From the NCBI GenBank assembly GCA_023634235.1, contig JAMKCF010000011.1, forward strand, positions 824,001 through 888,000: a stretch of 64,000 nucleotides of DNA. The letters run 5' to 3'. The notes under the pieces are model-generated. The model worked only from the letters and a program-made list of their open reading frames with translations, was not told the origin of the DNA and ran no database searches. Both the position numbers and the translations under genes were made by a program. This stretch comes from Pisaster brevispinus. Taxonomy: Eukaryota > Echinodermata > Asteroidea > Forcipulatida > Asteriidae. This document shows, in pieces, positions 27,201-33,846 of the stretch (the first letter of the stretch is position 1; every line of letters begins with the position of its first letter).

Positions 27201-29133
27201 ATTAAAGAGACATTGAGAGAGAAAGAAAAAGAAAGTCATAATTATAGCTTACATTTCTAAATTATCACTTGTGTATGTGATGGGCAGTCCTTGCATGAAG
27301 TTTTCATATGGGACTGAGAGAAGACCCCTGATGTCAGGGTATGATCAGATGAACTAATTCGTCGGAACATCTTCAAATCACCTTCTTTTTTTTATGATCT
27401 TTGTTGCTGTTTGTACAGCACCAGATCCATCGACAGACTGTTTGGATGTTGCGGATTACTGTGCTGAACTAGCTCTTGATGGTGAATGCGAGACTGACCC
27501 AGAATGGATGAAGGACTTTTGCTGTTATTCGTGTAGCCTGGTACCCAAGGGTAAATATGTTTTATCAAACTGTTTGCTGAATCTTACTTTAATACTTCTA
27601 ATGAGTTGAGATGGTTTCAGGAGTGCCAAGGGTCTGCTGAATTGAGTTAAAGCACTTTGAGGGGCCTGCTTGGCTTGCAACAGCACATAATAACATTTGG
27701 TTTTTATTACTAACAGTCCCATGACAGAGTTTATCTTTTTTTCTAATTTCAGATTTCACCCCAGGGTGTGTGGATCTCAAGGATAAATGCAGGAAATGGG
27801 CCGACAGTGGAGAATGCCAATCCAATCCTGAGTTTATGCTTTTCAGTTGCCCAATGAGCTGTAACACCTGTTCACGTAAGCTAGCAAAATTAGATCACTT
27901 TTTTACTGAGGGTGTAATAAGCTGAACCAATGATCTTGCTGATGAGAGACAAGTTTTAACATTCTTTTCTAAGGTATTATACAGGATTAGTATGGATAAA
28001 AAACATTGTTTCATTTTAGTCAGAAAGCTCACTGGTTATGAAGTTCATATTACAGACATTTTTTCAGTGAAAAATTTCCCTCTTAAATGAAGTCATATTT
28101 GAGAAGACTGTATCTCAAAACCTTAACAAATGTGACAGCTGGTTTTGGTTGTTACAACCAAAATTAAGGACAATTGTTTACATGCTGAAAATTGTGCATG
28201 GTTTGTCACCTCTCTCCTGACTCAACGAATTAAGCCAACATTTTCACAGGTTTTTTATTTCAAGACCCCTATGGGAATGTAGCAAGTCGGCTGCTGACCA
28301 AGGATTGGTTCCAAATTATCATAACAATCATCATCATTCCTTTCTAGAATGCATCGACTACGATCCTACACTTTGCGCTGAGCTCTATCAGGATGGACAA
28401 TGTCAGAGCAACGTGGCCTCCATGTGGGCCTACTGCCCAAAGAGCTGCAATCTGTGCTAACTGTGAGTCATTAAAAAGCCCTCATTCACAAAAGGTTTTC
28501 TTGACGGGTTATCGGCTGTGTTCGCAATATACTGTGTCCAATGCAATGTGTCATGACCAAGTGGTTTTACACACCAGACTCGACTTCTGGCATTTCAGAT
28601 CAGTTTAGTGTGGGTTCGAGTCCCATTCTTGACAACGGTGGCCTTCAGCAAGACGCTTAGCCATTATTGCTTCGGATTCCCTGTAAAGCCGAAGATCCAG
28701 TGTGTTGTGTAATGAACTTAAAAGAATCAAGTTACAGTTAGGAAAGGGGTTTGCCCAAGTATTTTTGACAGTTGCTGTTAAATGCGCCACAGCACCTTTT
28801 AAATCCTTACAAGGTGCTACATAATGGGTCTCACTATTCAAAAACTTCAAATAATGTTAAGCGGAGTTTAATTTTTGGAGTAGTTACCAATCTATTATAA
28901 ATACCATTCTTACTAATCAGAAAATTATTGATATTCGTGTTTATTAAAACATACATTTCACTTACCTTTCAGATTATTGTGGATACATTTCTCGATGCAG
29001 GGATGTCTATTTCAGCACCCACACCTCAACTGGATGCGAAGGACAAGTAAATACAAATGGAACTTCCATAAAGCCAAAGAACGTGGATGACAAGTGGAGT
29101 CCACAAGTAGAGTTTACAACTGTAACTTGCTGA
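4306..29133 (+). CDS. Large secreted EGF / LDLa / ShK / metallopeptidase-like multidomain gene (whole gene, spliced)
   Basis: This gene-level entry joins the plus-strand exons listed below. All exon borders show AG before and GT after. Every exon starts after one carried base and ends one base into a codon, so all can be joined without breaking frame. The path 4306 to 28460 gives about 2,144 residues. Module order is Thr-rich linker, (Cys6 EGF-like, cbEGF) three times, LDLa, LDLa, ShK, short linker, metallopeptidase-like domain, linker, then 19 ShK modules with one mucin-like stretch. No membrane segment is visible, so the protein is probably extracellular; the signal peptide was not found. 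I do not recognise a named orthologue. A role in extracellular matrix, mucus or defence secretion is inference. Exons 28348 and 28973 are alternative or sequential ends, and exons 34552 and 36397 look like a further alternative end. Confidence 0.85.
4835..5008. mobile_element. Hairpin inverted-repeat element (MITE-like)
   Basis: The left arm is gatcaggtgaggtttgctgt, continuing through gtaaatctcttttgagtggtgg. It is mirrored by the right arm, which ends caaacctcacctgatt. Arms of about 55 bases surround a 60-base centre. It lies 70 bases upstream of exon 5078. No ORF of its own. Confidence 0.6.
5078..5197 (+). CDS. Exon: six-cysteine EGF-like module A, copy 1
   Basis: The exon encodes C-x3-C-x11-C-x-C-x-C-x13-C with a GYEF turn after the third close cysteine ([11 protein letters not shown]). 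It is the first of three such modules (others at 9898 and 11829), each followed by a calcium-binding EGF exon. The C-x-C-x-C core is the EGF-like form often seen in invertebrate secreted proteins. Acceptor catttag/cc, donor gaag/gtaaga, phase 1-1. Confidence 0.75.
5198..8116. other. Intron with repeats
   Basis: No exon recognised. It holds a stretch resembling interstitial telomere repeat (ccctaaaccta...ccctaaccctag, about 5525-5557), a 27-bp perfect-arm hairpin (5736-5762), a T/A-rich tract (6256-6282), and paired cttccggttgaaaccggaag text near 6086. These look like remnants of diverged non-autonomous transposons. Confidence 0.5.
5736..5762. repeat. Small hairpin, 11-bp perfect arms
   Basis: aggtgttcggc and gccgaacacct flank a 5-base loop (aaaca). 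It sits at the edge of a pyrimidine-rich segment and probably marks the terminus of a dispersed element rather than a functional RNA structure. Confidence 0.6.
8117..8257 (+). CDS. Exon: calcium-binding EGF module 1
   Basis: The exon begins DINEC, the calcium-binding EGF signature, and carries the Asn/Asp hydroxylation pattern C-x-N-x4-Y-x-C-x-C ([12 protein letters not shown]). Six cysteines are present. Acceptor cgtcag/at. The donor ttttac/gtaggt keeps phase 1; the alternative gt three bases downstream would shift phase and is not used here. Such modules are extracellular and rigidified by calcium. Confidence 0.85.
9484..9665. mobile_element. MITE with about 40-bp terminal inverted repeats
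   Basis: The left end aagcccggttcatacttcc continues through gcgaacgcgaatgcgaagcgaat. The right end attcgcttcgcgttcgcattcgc continues to gtatgaaccgggctt. Both arms are nearly complementary, and the GC-rich interior is non-coding. A diverged relative appears at 54818-54960. It lies in the intron before exon 9898. Confidence 0.75.
9898..10008 (+). CDS. Exon: six-cysteine EGF-like module A, copy 2
   Basis: Same pattern as exon 5078: C-x4-C, then ILDEM, then CKCWC, and a final Cys (EKCV). The Gly-Tyr turn is replaced by GLKY, so this copy has drifted. Acceptor accgtag/ct, donor gtag/gtaagt, phase 1-1. Confidence 0.75.
10773..10925 (+). CDS. Exon: calcium-binding EGF module 2
   Basis: It starts DLNEC and contains the hydroxylation motif [12 protein letters not shown]. 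Six cysteines, then a short tail (QPDPSTT). Acceptor cctttag/at, donor acgg/gtaaaa, phase 1-1. It pairs with module A copy 2. Confidence 0.85.
11829..11933 (+). CDS. Exon: six-cysteine EGF-like module A, copy 3
   Basis: Pattern C-x3-C-x10-C-x-C-x-C, then GGYFYS, then a final Cys. It keeps the aromatic turn after the C-x-C-x-C core. Acceptor atctccag/ct, donor tttg/gtaaat, phase 1-1. Confidence 0.78.
12690..12830 (+). CDS. Exon: calcium-binding EGF module 3
   Basis: It begins DRNEC and has the hydroxylation motif [12 protein letters not shown]. Six cysteines. The first calcium-site residue after Asp is Arg instead of a hydrophobic residue, a tolerated change. Acceptor aatgcag/at, donor actg/gtgaga, phase 1-1. 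Confidence 0.85.
13413..13532 (+). CDS. Exon: LDL-receptor class A module 1
   Basis: LDLa pattern with the calcium cage [14 protein letters not shown]. The sixth cysteine is split across the intron: the final t here joins gc of exon 14014. That matches the phase-1 borders of LDLa exons in other animals. Acceptor ctacacag/gg, donor caat/gtgagt. Confidence 0.88.
14014..14133 (+). CDS. Exon: LDL-receptor class A module 2
   Basis: After completing the previous module's last Cys it encodes a second LDLa module. It includes FSCANGRLC and the calcium cage [13 protein letters not shown], with the last Cys in DC before the donor. The usual Gly in the C-x-DGSDE box is replaced (CLDFSDE) but the acidic ligands remain. 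Donor tgcc/gtaagc, phase 1-1. Confidence 0.88.
14390..14715 (-). repeat. SINE-like repeat, family B (tRNA-Leu-like head)
   Basis: The minus-strand head has an A box (gagctgttaagggcacc) and a B box (gggttcgagtcc). It is followed by the shared body (cttgagcaagatactttgcc, acattaagccgtaggtcc). Related copies lie at 28550, 29860, 43690, 50230 and 53390. The intact B box but disrupted arms argue against a functional tRNA. Confidence 0.65.
14887..15012 (+). CDS. Exon: ShK module 1
   Basis: ShK (ShKT) six-cysteine module with the family core W-x4-G-E-C-x-S-N-P-G-W-M and the ending C-x3-C-x2-C (CRESCKTC). This is the only ShK placed before the metallopeptidase-like domain. Acceptor ccgcag/ca, donor acag/gtaaag, phase 1-1. 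Confidence 0.88.
15463..15528 (+). CDS. Exon: short linker before the peptidase-like domain
   Basis: This short exon encodes 22 residues without cysteine ([14 protein letters not shown]). Acceptor tcttttag/ca and donor tttg/gtaaat keep the reading frame between ShK module 1 and the peptidase-like exon. It is supported only by splice signals, phase and position. Confidence 0.65.
15796..16569 (+). CDS. Exon: metallopeptidase-like domain, catalytic Glu replaced (pseudoenzyme)
   Basis: A GC-richer exon of 257 codons. It matches my memory of a family of secreted putative zinc metallopeptidases with GLGG, a conserved ENLL-C box, HEFAH, EYFAEG and a late NTREEL-x-x-YDP box. Here these read RGLGG (16152-16166), ENLLC, HALAH (16254-16268), DEYFAQG (Glu at 16392-16394) and [11 protein letters not shown]. 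Both putative zinc histidines and the third ligand Glu, 42 residues downstream, remain. The catalytic Glu of HExxH is Ala, so peptidase activity is unlikely; metal binding may persist. The whole domain sits in one exon, flanked by phase-1 introns, between ShK modules. Family assignment is from memory and should be verified. Confidence 0.75.
17297..17335 (+). CDS. Exon: 13-residue acidic linker
   Basis: A 39-base exon encoding [10 protein letters not shown] between acceptor tttttaag/cc and donor aacg/gtaagt. It bridges the peptidase-like exon (ends DDQ plus one base) and the next ShK exon in frame. Microexon-sized, supported by splice sites and phase. Confidence 0.6.
17596..17730 (+). CDS. Exon: ShK module 2
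   Basis: ShK module with C-x6-C-x3-W core ([11 protein letters not shown]), NWM and CPKACGTC, followed by a Pro/Glu tail (PEPPPEPVD). Asn-rich compared with later copies. Acceptor cctttag/gt, donor gacg/gtattg, phase 1-1. Confidence 0.88.
18678..18800 (+). CDS. Exon: ShK module 3
   Basis: ShK module ([28 protein letters not shown]). Acceptor tgtccag/ag, donor gatg/gtaagt, phase 1-1. Confidence 0.85.
19621..19803 (+). CDS. Exon: acidic linker plus ShK module 4
   Basis: About 25 acidic residues ([15 protein letters not shown]) precede a ShK module with the six cysteines ([27 protein letters not shown]). The segment after Cys2 has a divergent core (KINAAAGEC), lacking the usual Trp. Acceptor taatttag/ac, donor cctg/gtaaat, phase 1-1. 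Confidence 0.85.
20096..22783 (+). CDS. Giant exon: eight ShK modules and a mucin-like region
   Basis: A single 2,688-base exon (895 codons plus split codons). ShK modules lie at 20197-20301, 20359-20463, 20509-20613, 20671-20775, 20836-20940, 22219-22323, 22492-22596 and 22666-22770. Each has C-x6-C, Trp, G-x-C, WM (or FM) and C-x3-C-x2-C. Between modules 5 and 6 is about 425 residues without cysteine. Its first part is acidic and Ser-rich; the second is Thr/Ser/Pro/Asn-rich with an 8-residue repeat. The module at 22219 is unusually basic. Acceptor tttcacag/gt, donor aaag/gtaatt, phase 1-1. Elsewhere in this gene nearly every ShK has its own exon, so this exon probably arose by intron loss or internal duplication. 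An open frame continues upstream of 20096 into the intron and should not be read as coding. Confidence 0.9.
21905..22144 (+). repeat. Coding 24-bp minisatellite (8-residue Ser/Thr repeat)
   Basis: About ten tandem units encode [32 protein letters not shown] and variants. It lies in the mucin-like part of the giant exon. The 24-base period keeps frame, so copy number can vary without frameshift. Dense Ser/Thr/Pro suggests heavy O-glycosylation (inference). Confidence 0.8.
23387..23629. mobile_element. Inverted-repeat element (MITE-like) next to an exon
   Basis: Ends are cactctaaaaacttc and gggaatttgtagagtg. Internally, gggtca/tgaccc motifs alternate in both orientations (acctgaatccgggtca against gacccaggtca and tccgggtcaagtctgacct). 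It ends about 55 bases upstream of exon 23684. Confidence 0.5.
23684..24118 (+). CDS. Exon: Ser/Thr-rich linker plus ShK modules 13 and 14
   Basis: About 60 residues rich in Ser, Thr and Glu ([20 protein letters not shown]) precede two ShK modules in one exon, at 23875-23979 and 23998-24102. They are nearly identical in plan ([32 protein letters not shown]), which suggests a recent duplication. Acceptor gcatgcag/gt, donor agtg/gtaaat, phase 1-1. Confidence 0.88.
24150..24440 (-). repeat. SINE-like repeat, family A
   Basis: A copy of the same tRNA-headed element as 3560-3890. It shows the box region cggattaacgtaccggcgctctaccaactgagt and the body gccagggatcacaccc ... ccttaaggggatgc. It lies in the intron between exons 23684 and 24868. 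Confidence 0.6.
24690..24835 (+). repeat. SINE-like repeat, family C (tRNA-derived)
   Basis: B box gagttcgaatcccac followed by the shared tail tgcctgtggac ... gcaccgagt ... cacacatcggtg, also seen at 43245-43400 and in part at 29730-29830. The A-box half is degraded. Confidence 0.5.
24868..24999 (+). CDS. Exon: ShK module 15
   Basis: ShK module ([33 protein letters not shown]). It has EEQC in place of the common G-E-C. Acceptor tctacag/cg, donor caag/gtaagt, phase 1-1. Confidence 0.87.
26330..26446 (+). CDS. Exon: ShK module 16, rearranged cysteines
   Basis: ShK-like ([24 protein letters not shown]), but the C-terminal part reads [10 protein letters not shown]. An extra Cys follows Cys4 directly and the final Cys is lost, so the total stays six. 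Contains an N-glycosylation sequon (NCT). Acceptor cttttacag/ag, donor gact/gtgagt, phase 1-1. Confidence 0.85.
26490..26650 (-). repeat. Dispersed repeat, family D
   Basis: It shares text with 40865-41085 (cacatccaacatcacaattagtgccaaaaacagg; ccccaatggggaaaccca; tagggactga). At 46990-47225 it occurs in the opposite orientation, attached to a tRNA-like head. It is probably the body of a third SINE family. Confidence 0.5.
26942..27082 (+). CDS. Exon: ShK module 17
   Basis: ShK module ([33 protein letters not shown]) with a basic tail (NRTYQFVK) that holds a sequon (NRT). Trp of the core is replaced by Leu. Acceptor caaacag/ta, donor aaac/gtaagt, phase 1-1. Confidence 0.86.
27419..27550 (+). 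CDS. Exon: ShK module 18, rearranged cysteines
   Basis: ShK-like ([24 protein letters not shown]) ending [12 protein letters not shown]. As in exon 26330, one Cys is gained next to Cys4 and the last one is lost. Acceptor tgtacag/ca, donor aagg/gtaaat, phase 1-1. Confidence 0.85.
27753..27875 (+). CDS. Exon: ShK module 19
   Basis: ShK module with standard cysteines ([28 protein letters not shown]). Acceptor atttcag/at, donor tcac/gtaagc. Its phase-1 end can join exon 28348, 28973 or 34552 in frame, so it is the branch point for three possible C-termini. Confidence 0.87.
28348..28460 (+). CDS. Terminal coding exon: ShK module 20, stop codon
   Basis: ShK module ([29 protein letters not shown]) whose last Cys is followed directly by TAA (28458-28460). 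Two bases after the stop a consensus donor (gtgagt) appears, so a 3' UTR intron to 28973 is likely. The junction is too close to the stop to trigger nonsense-mediated decay. Confidence 0.85.
28550..28720 (+). repeat. SINE-like repeat, family B
   Basis: tRNA-like head with B box gtgggttcgagtccc, then the shared body (cagcaagacgcttagccattattgcttcgga). It lies in the intron between exons 28348 and 28973. Confidence 0.55.
28973..29133 (+). CDS. Terminal exon: 3' UTR or alternative non-ShK C-terminus
   Basis: After acceptor cctttcag the phase-1 frame is open for 53 residues to TGA (29131-29133): [14 protein letters not shown], a central [10 protein letters not shown] (sequon) and the end EFTTVTC. 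Four cysteines, no ShK pattern. If exon 28348 is included this is 3' UTR; if it is skipped, exon 27753 joins here in frame and the protein ends with this tail. Confidence 0.5.
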
Positions 29134-29174
29134 ATCTCCAAAGATTACTTCCTGTTTAAAACAAAACACAAAAC

Positions 29175-29205
29175 AATAAAGTTAAGTATCTTCTAGAAGA
29201 ATAAA
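29175..29205 (+). terminator. Polyadenylation signals (two AATAAA)
   Basis: AATAAA at 29175-29180 and again at 29200-29205, 40 to 70 bases after the TGA at 29133. They mark the probable 3' end of the main transcript near 29220. Confidence 0.65.
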
Positions 29206-29859
29206 GCTTCATTGTCAGCTAGGAATGGTGAACAATGTTAGGTATACATGAGCCTCATCTTAAAGGTAACGCTGTTTGTGTCCAAAACTCCAGACTGAAA
29301 GACCAGCTTAAAAGTACTTAATTAGATTTTAGATGATTAAATACTAGCCAAAGCTTGCCCCCTATGATTGTAAGTTGTTATTGTGTTTGGTAGTATAGTA
29401 CTGATGAAAAGGAAACTAGATGAGTTATCTAAAACTGATTTTAGAAAGTTCCAAATCAATATTGCTGGAGCCATCAAGGAATTTATCAAGGAATTTACAA
29501 AGGCTTGTTATCAAAGTTTGTTTTTTGTTTTTGTTTTTTTGTAACCATTGAAGAGATGGTACAACAATTTGTGAAGAGACATGGGGGGGAGTGTGACACC
29601 CCCCTCCCCAATAACTTTTCTTAGGCCCTTTTGAGCCTCTAAATTAGGTAGAACAAGACTAATCCTTTAATAGATGTTAAATTTGCATCGGGGATAAAGA
29701 ATACTAATTGTGCTTTTTACAAAAACATACATCAATGTGTGTTAAGCGCTGTATACTCAGCACTGTTATCTCGAGAAAGTATTGAGTATACAGTGCTTAA
29801 ATAACACATTGGTGTGTGGGTTAAACACTCAGTCATTTTGCATTGACAAGCAGCTCCAC

Positions 29860-30090
29860 AGTCATATTGTGGCTGAGCGATTAAGAGCACCAGACTCAAG
29901 CTCTGGTGTTTCTGATCAGCAGAGTGTGTGTTCGAGTCCCGGTCATGGCACTTCTGTCCTTGAGCAAGACACTTTACCATAATTGCTTTGTTCTTCGGAT
30001 GAGACATTAAGCGGTAGTTCCCAAGTACTAGGATTGGTAGTGCAAACTTATAGAACCATCCCATTTTAAGGCTAATAGTGTTAGAACTAT
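29860..30090 (+). repeat. SINE-like repeat, family B
   Basis: The best-preserved head of the family: gtggctgagcgattaagag (A box), an anticodon-like stem actcaagctctggtg, and B box gtgttcgagtcc. It then runs into gagcaagacactttaccataattg and a body. The tRNA-Leu-like head is fused to the family tail, hence SINE. A family C tail (29730-29830) adjoins. Confidence 0.65.
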
Positions 30091-30640
30091 CGAGAATCTT
30101 GAGTATTAAGTGATATAAACCATTGTCCCATTTGTGGCTTTTACATTCTTTTACAGAGAGATGGAAAATATTGAAGGAACTCCAGATGGATAAGTTTTGA
30201 CTTTTTTTTTCAAAGTCAAATTTCAATTTAAACAAATTGCCTGAAGCGCTGTACATGTAACTGCAAGTATCATGCATGCATACTGTCATTAATTTAGCTT
30301 ATACTCATTACACAAAAATTCTGTCAGTCGAGGAAAACGCCAACCCGTCCTCTCTAATTACATACCCTCCCAACGACTAATAACATACCCTGTGAGTGTT
30401 CTCCACAGGCAGATGCCCAACTTCGGAATAAAAATCTTTTCGTTTAACTTTCTGACCGCCCTGTGCGTAATGTGGCCGCCTTCTTGGACTTGCCCATACG
30501 TGTTCAAGGTGTGGATACACTATACAGAGGCTTTCACTTGCACACTTTACAAATCTGTGTAGTGATACCAAGGCAGTGGTTCAGTTTGCCATCTTAATCA
30601 GTATACTTTGAACGTCTCCAGATGCTGCTTCCATGAGCCT

Positions 30641-30950
30641 GTCTAGAACTGTCTAGAACTGTCTAGTACTGTCTAGTACTGTCTAGAACTGTCTAGAACT
30701 GTCTAGAACTGTCTAGAACTGTCTAGAACTGTCTAGAACTGTCTAGAACTGTCTAGAACTGTCTAGAACTGTCTAGAACTGTCTAGAACTGTCTAGAACT
30801 GTCTAGAACTGTCTAGAACTGTCTAGAACTGTCTAGAACTGTCTAGAACTGTCTAGAACTGTCTAGAACTGTCTAGAACTGTCTAGAACTGTCTAGAACT
30901 GTCTAGAACTGTCTAGAACTGTCTAGAACTGTCTAGAACTGTCTAGAACT
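30641..30950. repeat. 10-bp minisatellite, 31 uninterrupted units
   Basis: The unit gtctagaact repeats 31 times in perfect register. Only two units (30661-30680) differ, as gtctagtact. No indels. It lies between the main polyadenylation site and the alternative exons at 34.6 kb. Confidence 0.97.
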
Positions 30951-33250
30951 TATTCCTCTCCCCTCACACACCACTCCTCATGAAGCCTAATGCTGATCAT
31001 AGCCTTGCATCATATCCCTTCCTTGCCTATCCTGTTGGTAAGTCATTGCATCATACACACAAGAATACCTGCTGTACGCCCAATGTTTTCCGCTACTTCC
31101 CACTCCAAGGCTAGCATACGCTTGAGAGTAATCTCACATAAAAATCTCCCTCCCCCAAATTTACTGGATTATTTAACTGAATTAGGGAAACCTTAATGTT
31201 AGTTTTAAAAGCAGTACTTCTAACTATGCTCAAACCTTTTTTTTTTATGAAAGAAAATTGCAGTACTGTTGCTGTTTATAGTACTTCACCTTGAAAAAAT
31301 CCTCAGTCTAATAATTAGAGCCATTGTTGGAAACAATTTTTTACAAGTCTCAGAGCATATTGAGTACATGGTGCTTTTAAAATGTCTAGGTTTGATGAAT
31401 GTATTGGAGCAGGTAAGTACCTCCAATGATAATATATTATATCGAATCGAAAGTCGGAGGCAAATTAGTGAAATCACGCGTTAATGTTAGTTGTGATCTT
31501 TCAGCAATTATTATAAATCATCTTTTAGAAATCAATTGTAAAATACTGTATTTAAATTCCTTTCCACTGTTAATTCATTATTCACTGTAACACCTGCATG
31601 TCTTTAATATCATATATTAATAAATGTGGAATAACTAAACCTACAGAAAAAAACACAATTTTTCCGTTGTATTCCATTCCCTGTCTGTCCACCCTATATC
31701 CACCATGTCCATTTTATTATCTGATAAATAACTCTTACATTTGAGCCATTCAAACAGTTACTCCTTTCCCAAGTAACCAATGCCTACCATAGCTTTTAAC
31801 ACTTTAGTTGGTCTACTCCAATAATGTTAATAGTACGGCAGGTAGGTGATAGGATTGTGCCTTTGATACAAGTATGGACTTTGGCACACAGTCAGAGTAT
31901 GCCATGAGGAAGATATCTAGCTACAGGGCCATCACAGATTTGAATTTTGAGAGAAGTATAGGTGGAATATAACAAGCAATTGTAGACATTTTGACACTTT
32001 GGAAAATTGCTTGTTATTGTACCAATATATTTTTCAAAATACAAATCTGTATCTCCTCACTTACTCTGTGCGCCAAATTCCATGTTTGTGTCAGCAAAGG
32101 CACAATGCCCCAAAATGTTTCACCTATCTGCCCAACTATAAGGGGGCTCAGCGATTAAGACATATGGGCCCAAGTTGGTGGAGGCTCTGCTTAAAGCAAA
32201 ATTATACACTCACTGTCACCAGCTGACAGGACTAGCTTCACATATAGCTATTTGTTTAAGCAGGCAGTAGCATACATATGTATTCTTAATGTTGGTGTAT
32301 ATCACAGGCTAGCAAAAAAAAGTTTGCTAGTGCATGTACATTTCACCTTACAGAACATTCTCTGCAAACACAGTTAGTGCAAACATTCAGTGCTAAATCC
32401 TATAAGTGGAGAATGATGACTGTAAGCACAGAATTTCGAAGTAAGCAGAGCAAGGAAACTGGGCCCAGGGCCCAATTTCATAAAGCTGTCAAGCAGAAAA
32501 ATTGTGCCTGGCAAATTAATATGCTAACCAAAAACTAACAGGGAACCAGTCACACACAATATACATAAAATTGTATATTGGCTGGTAACCTGTTTCACAA
32601 TTTTCTGCTAAACAGCTTTAGCCCGAAATTGGGCCCTGATCAAAAAAATGTTGGGAAGTTCGAATTCCAGCTAAGACCCCTTTGAACTCGGATTCAAGCC
32701 CTTTTTGAAAAGCATTGTTTAAGTAGCCTACCAGGCTTAGATACATATTGAGCAAATTTGGGTGAAAGCATTCTGAAATTCTTTTGAACATAACAGATTT
32801 TTGTCTTATTCAAAATATTAAAAAGGTGTGTTTTTTCTTTTGTTTTTCAAAGACATTGGCTACATTTTATTTGTGATGCCCCAGAACAGCAATAACAAAC
32901 CTATACATTTTAATGGGAAGTCAAATTTCATTGAGCTCTCCTGTTTTTAAATTTTCTGGAAATTGTCACATGTAATTTTGCCAGATTCTGCTAAAAGAAA
33001 ACAGTTCTTTACATATGTTTTTATGTGTGCAAATTATGTGTAATCATGCAGCTCAATGAAATTGTTAATTGCTTTTTTAGTTTTCAAGTTAAAACAAAAA
33101 TTGATACATTTAAGATCCAGCCAATCTTAAGAGATTGAAAGGTGAACAAATCAATGTGAGAGGAAGGAAGTGTCGAGCTCAGAAGCATCTGAAGAGATTT
33201 GTGAAGAAACAAATTTTGGTATTGACTGAGAATGGGTAAGAGCAGTGGGC
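30951..33250. other. Intronic or intergenic stretch, no exon seen
   Basis: AT-rich sequence without a recognisable exon. A family E inverted-repeat element lies at about 32467-32639. It would be intron if exons 34552 and 36397 belong to the gene. Confidence 0.5.
32467..32639. mobile_element. Family E MITE (ends gggcccaatttcataaagctg)
   Basis: The ends ggcccaatttcataaagctgt and aacagctttagcccgaaattgggccc are inverted copies. Related elements occur near 34290-34430, 37745-37905, 41404-41562, 41629-41790, 43890-43998 and 55420-55815. This is the most numerous repeat family in the window. Confidence 0.7.
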
Positions 33251-33254
33251 AAGT

Positions 33255-33846
33255 CAGAGGAGTGGGTGTAGAGTAGTAGGTGTGTCAGAGGAGTGGGCAG
33301 TGGGCATGTCCGAGAAGTGGGCATGTCCGAGAAGTGGGCATGTCACAGGAGTGGGTGTGTCAGAGGAGTGGGTGTGTCAGAGGAGTGGGCATGTCAGAGG
33401 AGTGGGTGTGTCAGAGGAGTGGGCATGTCAGAGGAGTGGGCATGTCAGAGGAGTGGGCATGTCATAGAAATGGGTTTGTCAGAGGAGTGGGTGTAACAGA
33501 GGAGTAGGTGTGTCAGAGGAGTGGGTAGTGGGCATGTCCGAGAAGTGGGCATGTCCGAGAAGTGGGCATGTCACAGGAGTGGGTGTGTCAGAGGAGTGGG
33601 TGTGTCAGAGGAGTGGGCATGTCAGAGGAGTGGGCATGTCGGAGAAGTGGGCATGTCAGAGGAGTGGGCATGTCGGAGAAGTGGGCATGTCAGAGGAGTG
33701 GGTGTGTCAGAGAAGTGGGTGTGTCAGAGGACTAGGCATGTCAGAGAAATGGGTGTGTCAAAGGAATGGACGCGTCAGAGAAATGGGCGTGTCAGAGGAA
33801 TGGGAATGTCAGAGGAGTGGGCGAGTCAGAGGAGTGGCCATGTCCA
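33255..33846. repeat. 17-bp minisatellite with a 228-bp higher-order period
   Basis: Units of cagaggagtgggcatgt or cagaggagtgggtgtgt, 17 bases each. The segment beginning tgggcatgtccgagaagtgg at 33301 recurs at 33529, so larger blocks have duplicated too. Since 17 is not a multiple of 3, the array is open in several frames as 17-residue repeats. Those frames have no splice or start context, so I treat them as non-coding. Confidence 0.93.

Noticed and set aside
29867..29945. tRNA gene candidate (A box and B box present)
   Set aside because: It is followed by a repeat body shared with several other copies, and the stems do not form a clean cloverleaf. Treated as a SINE head.
30641..30950. CRISPR-like array
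   Set aside because: Units are 10 bp and contiguous, without spacers, in an animal genome. It is a minisatellite.
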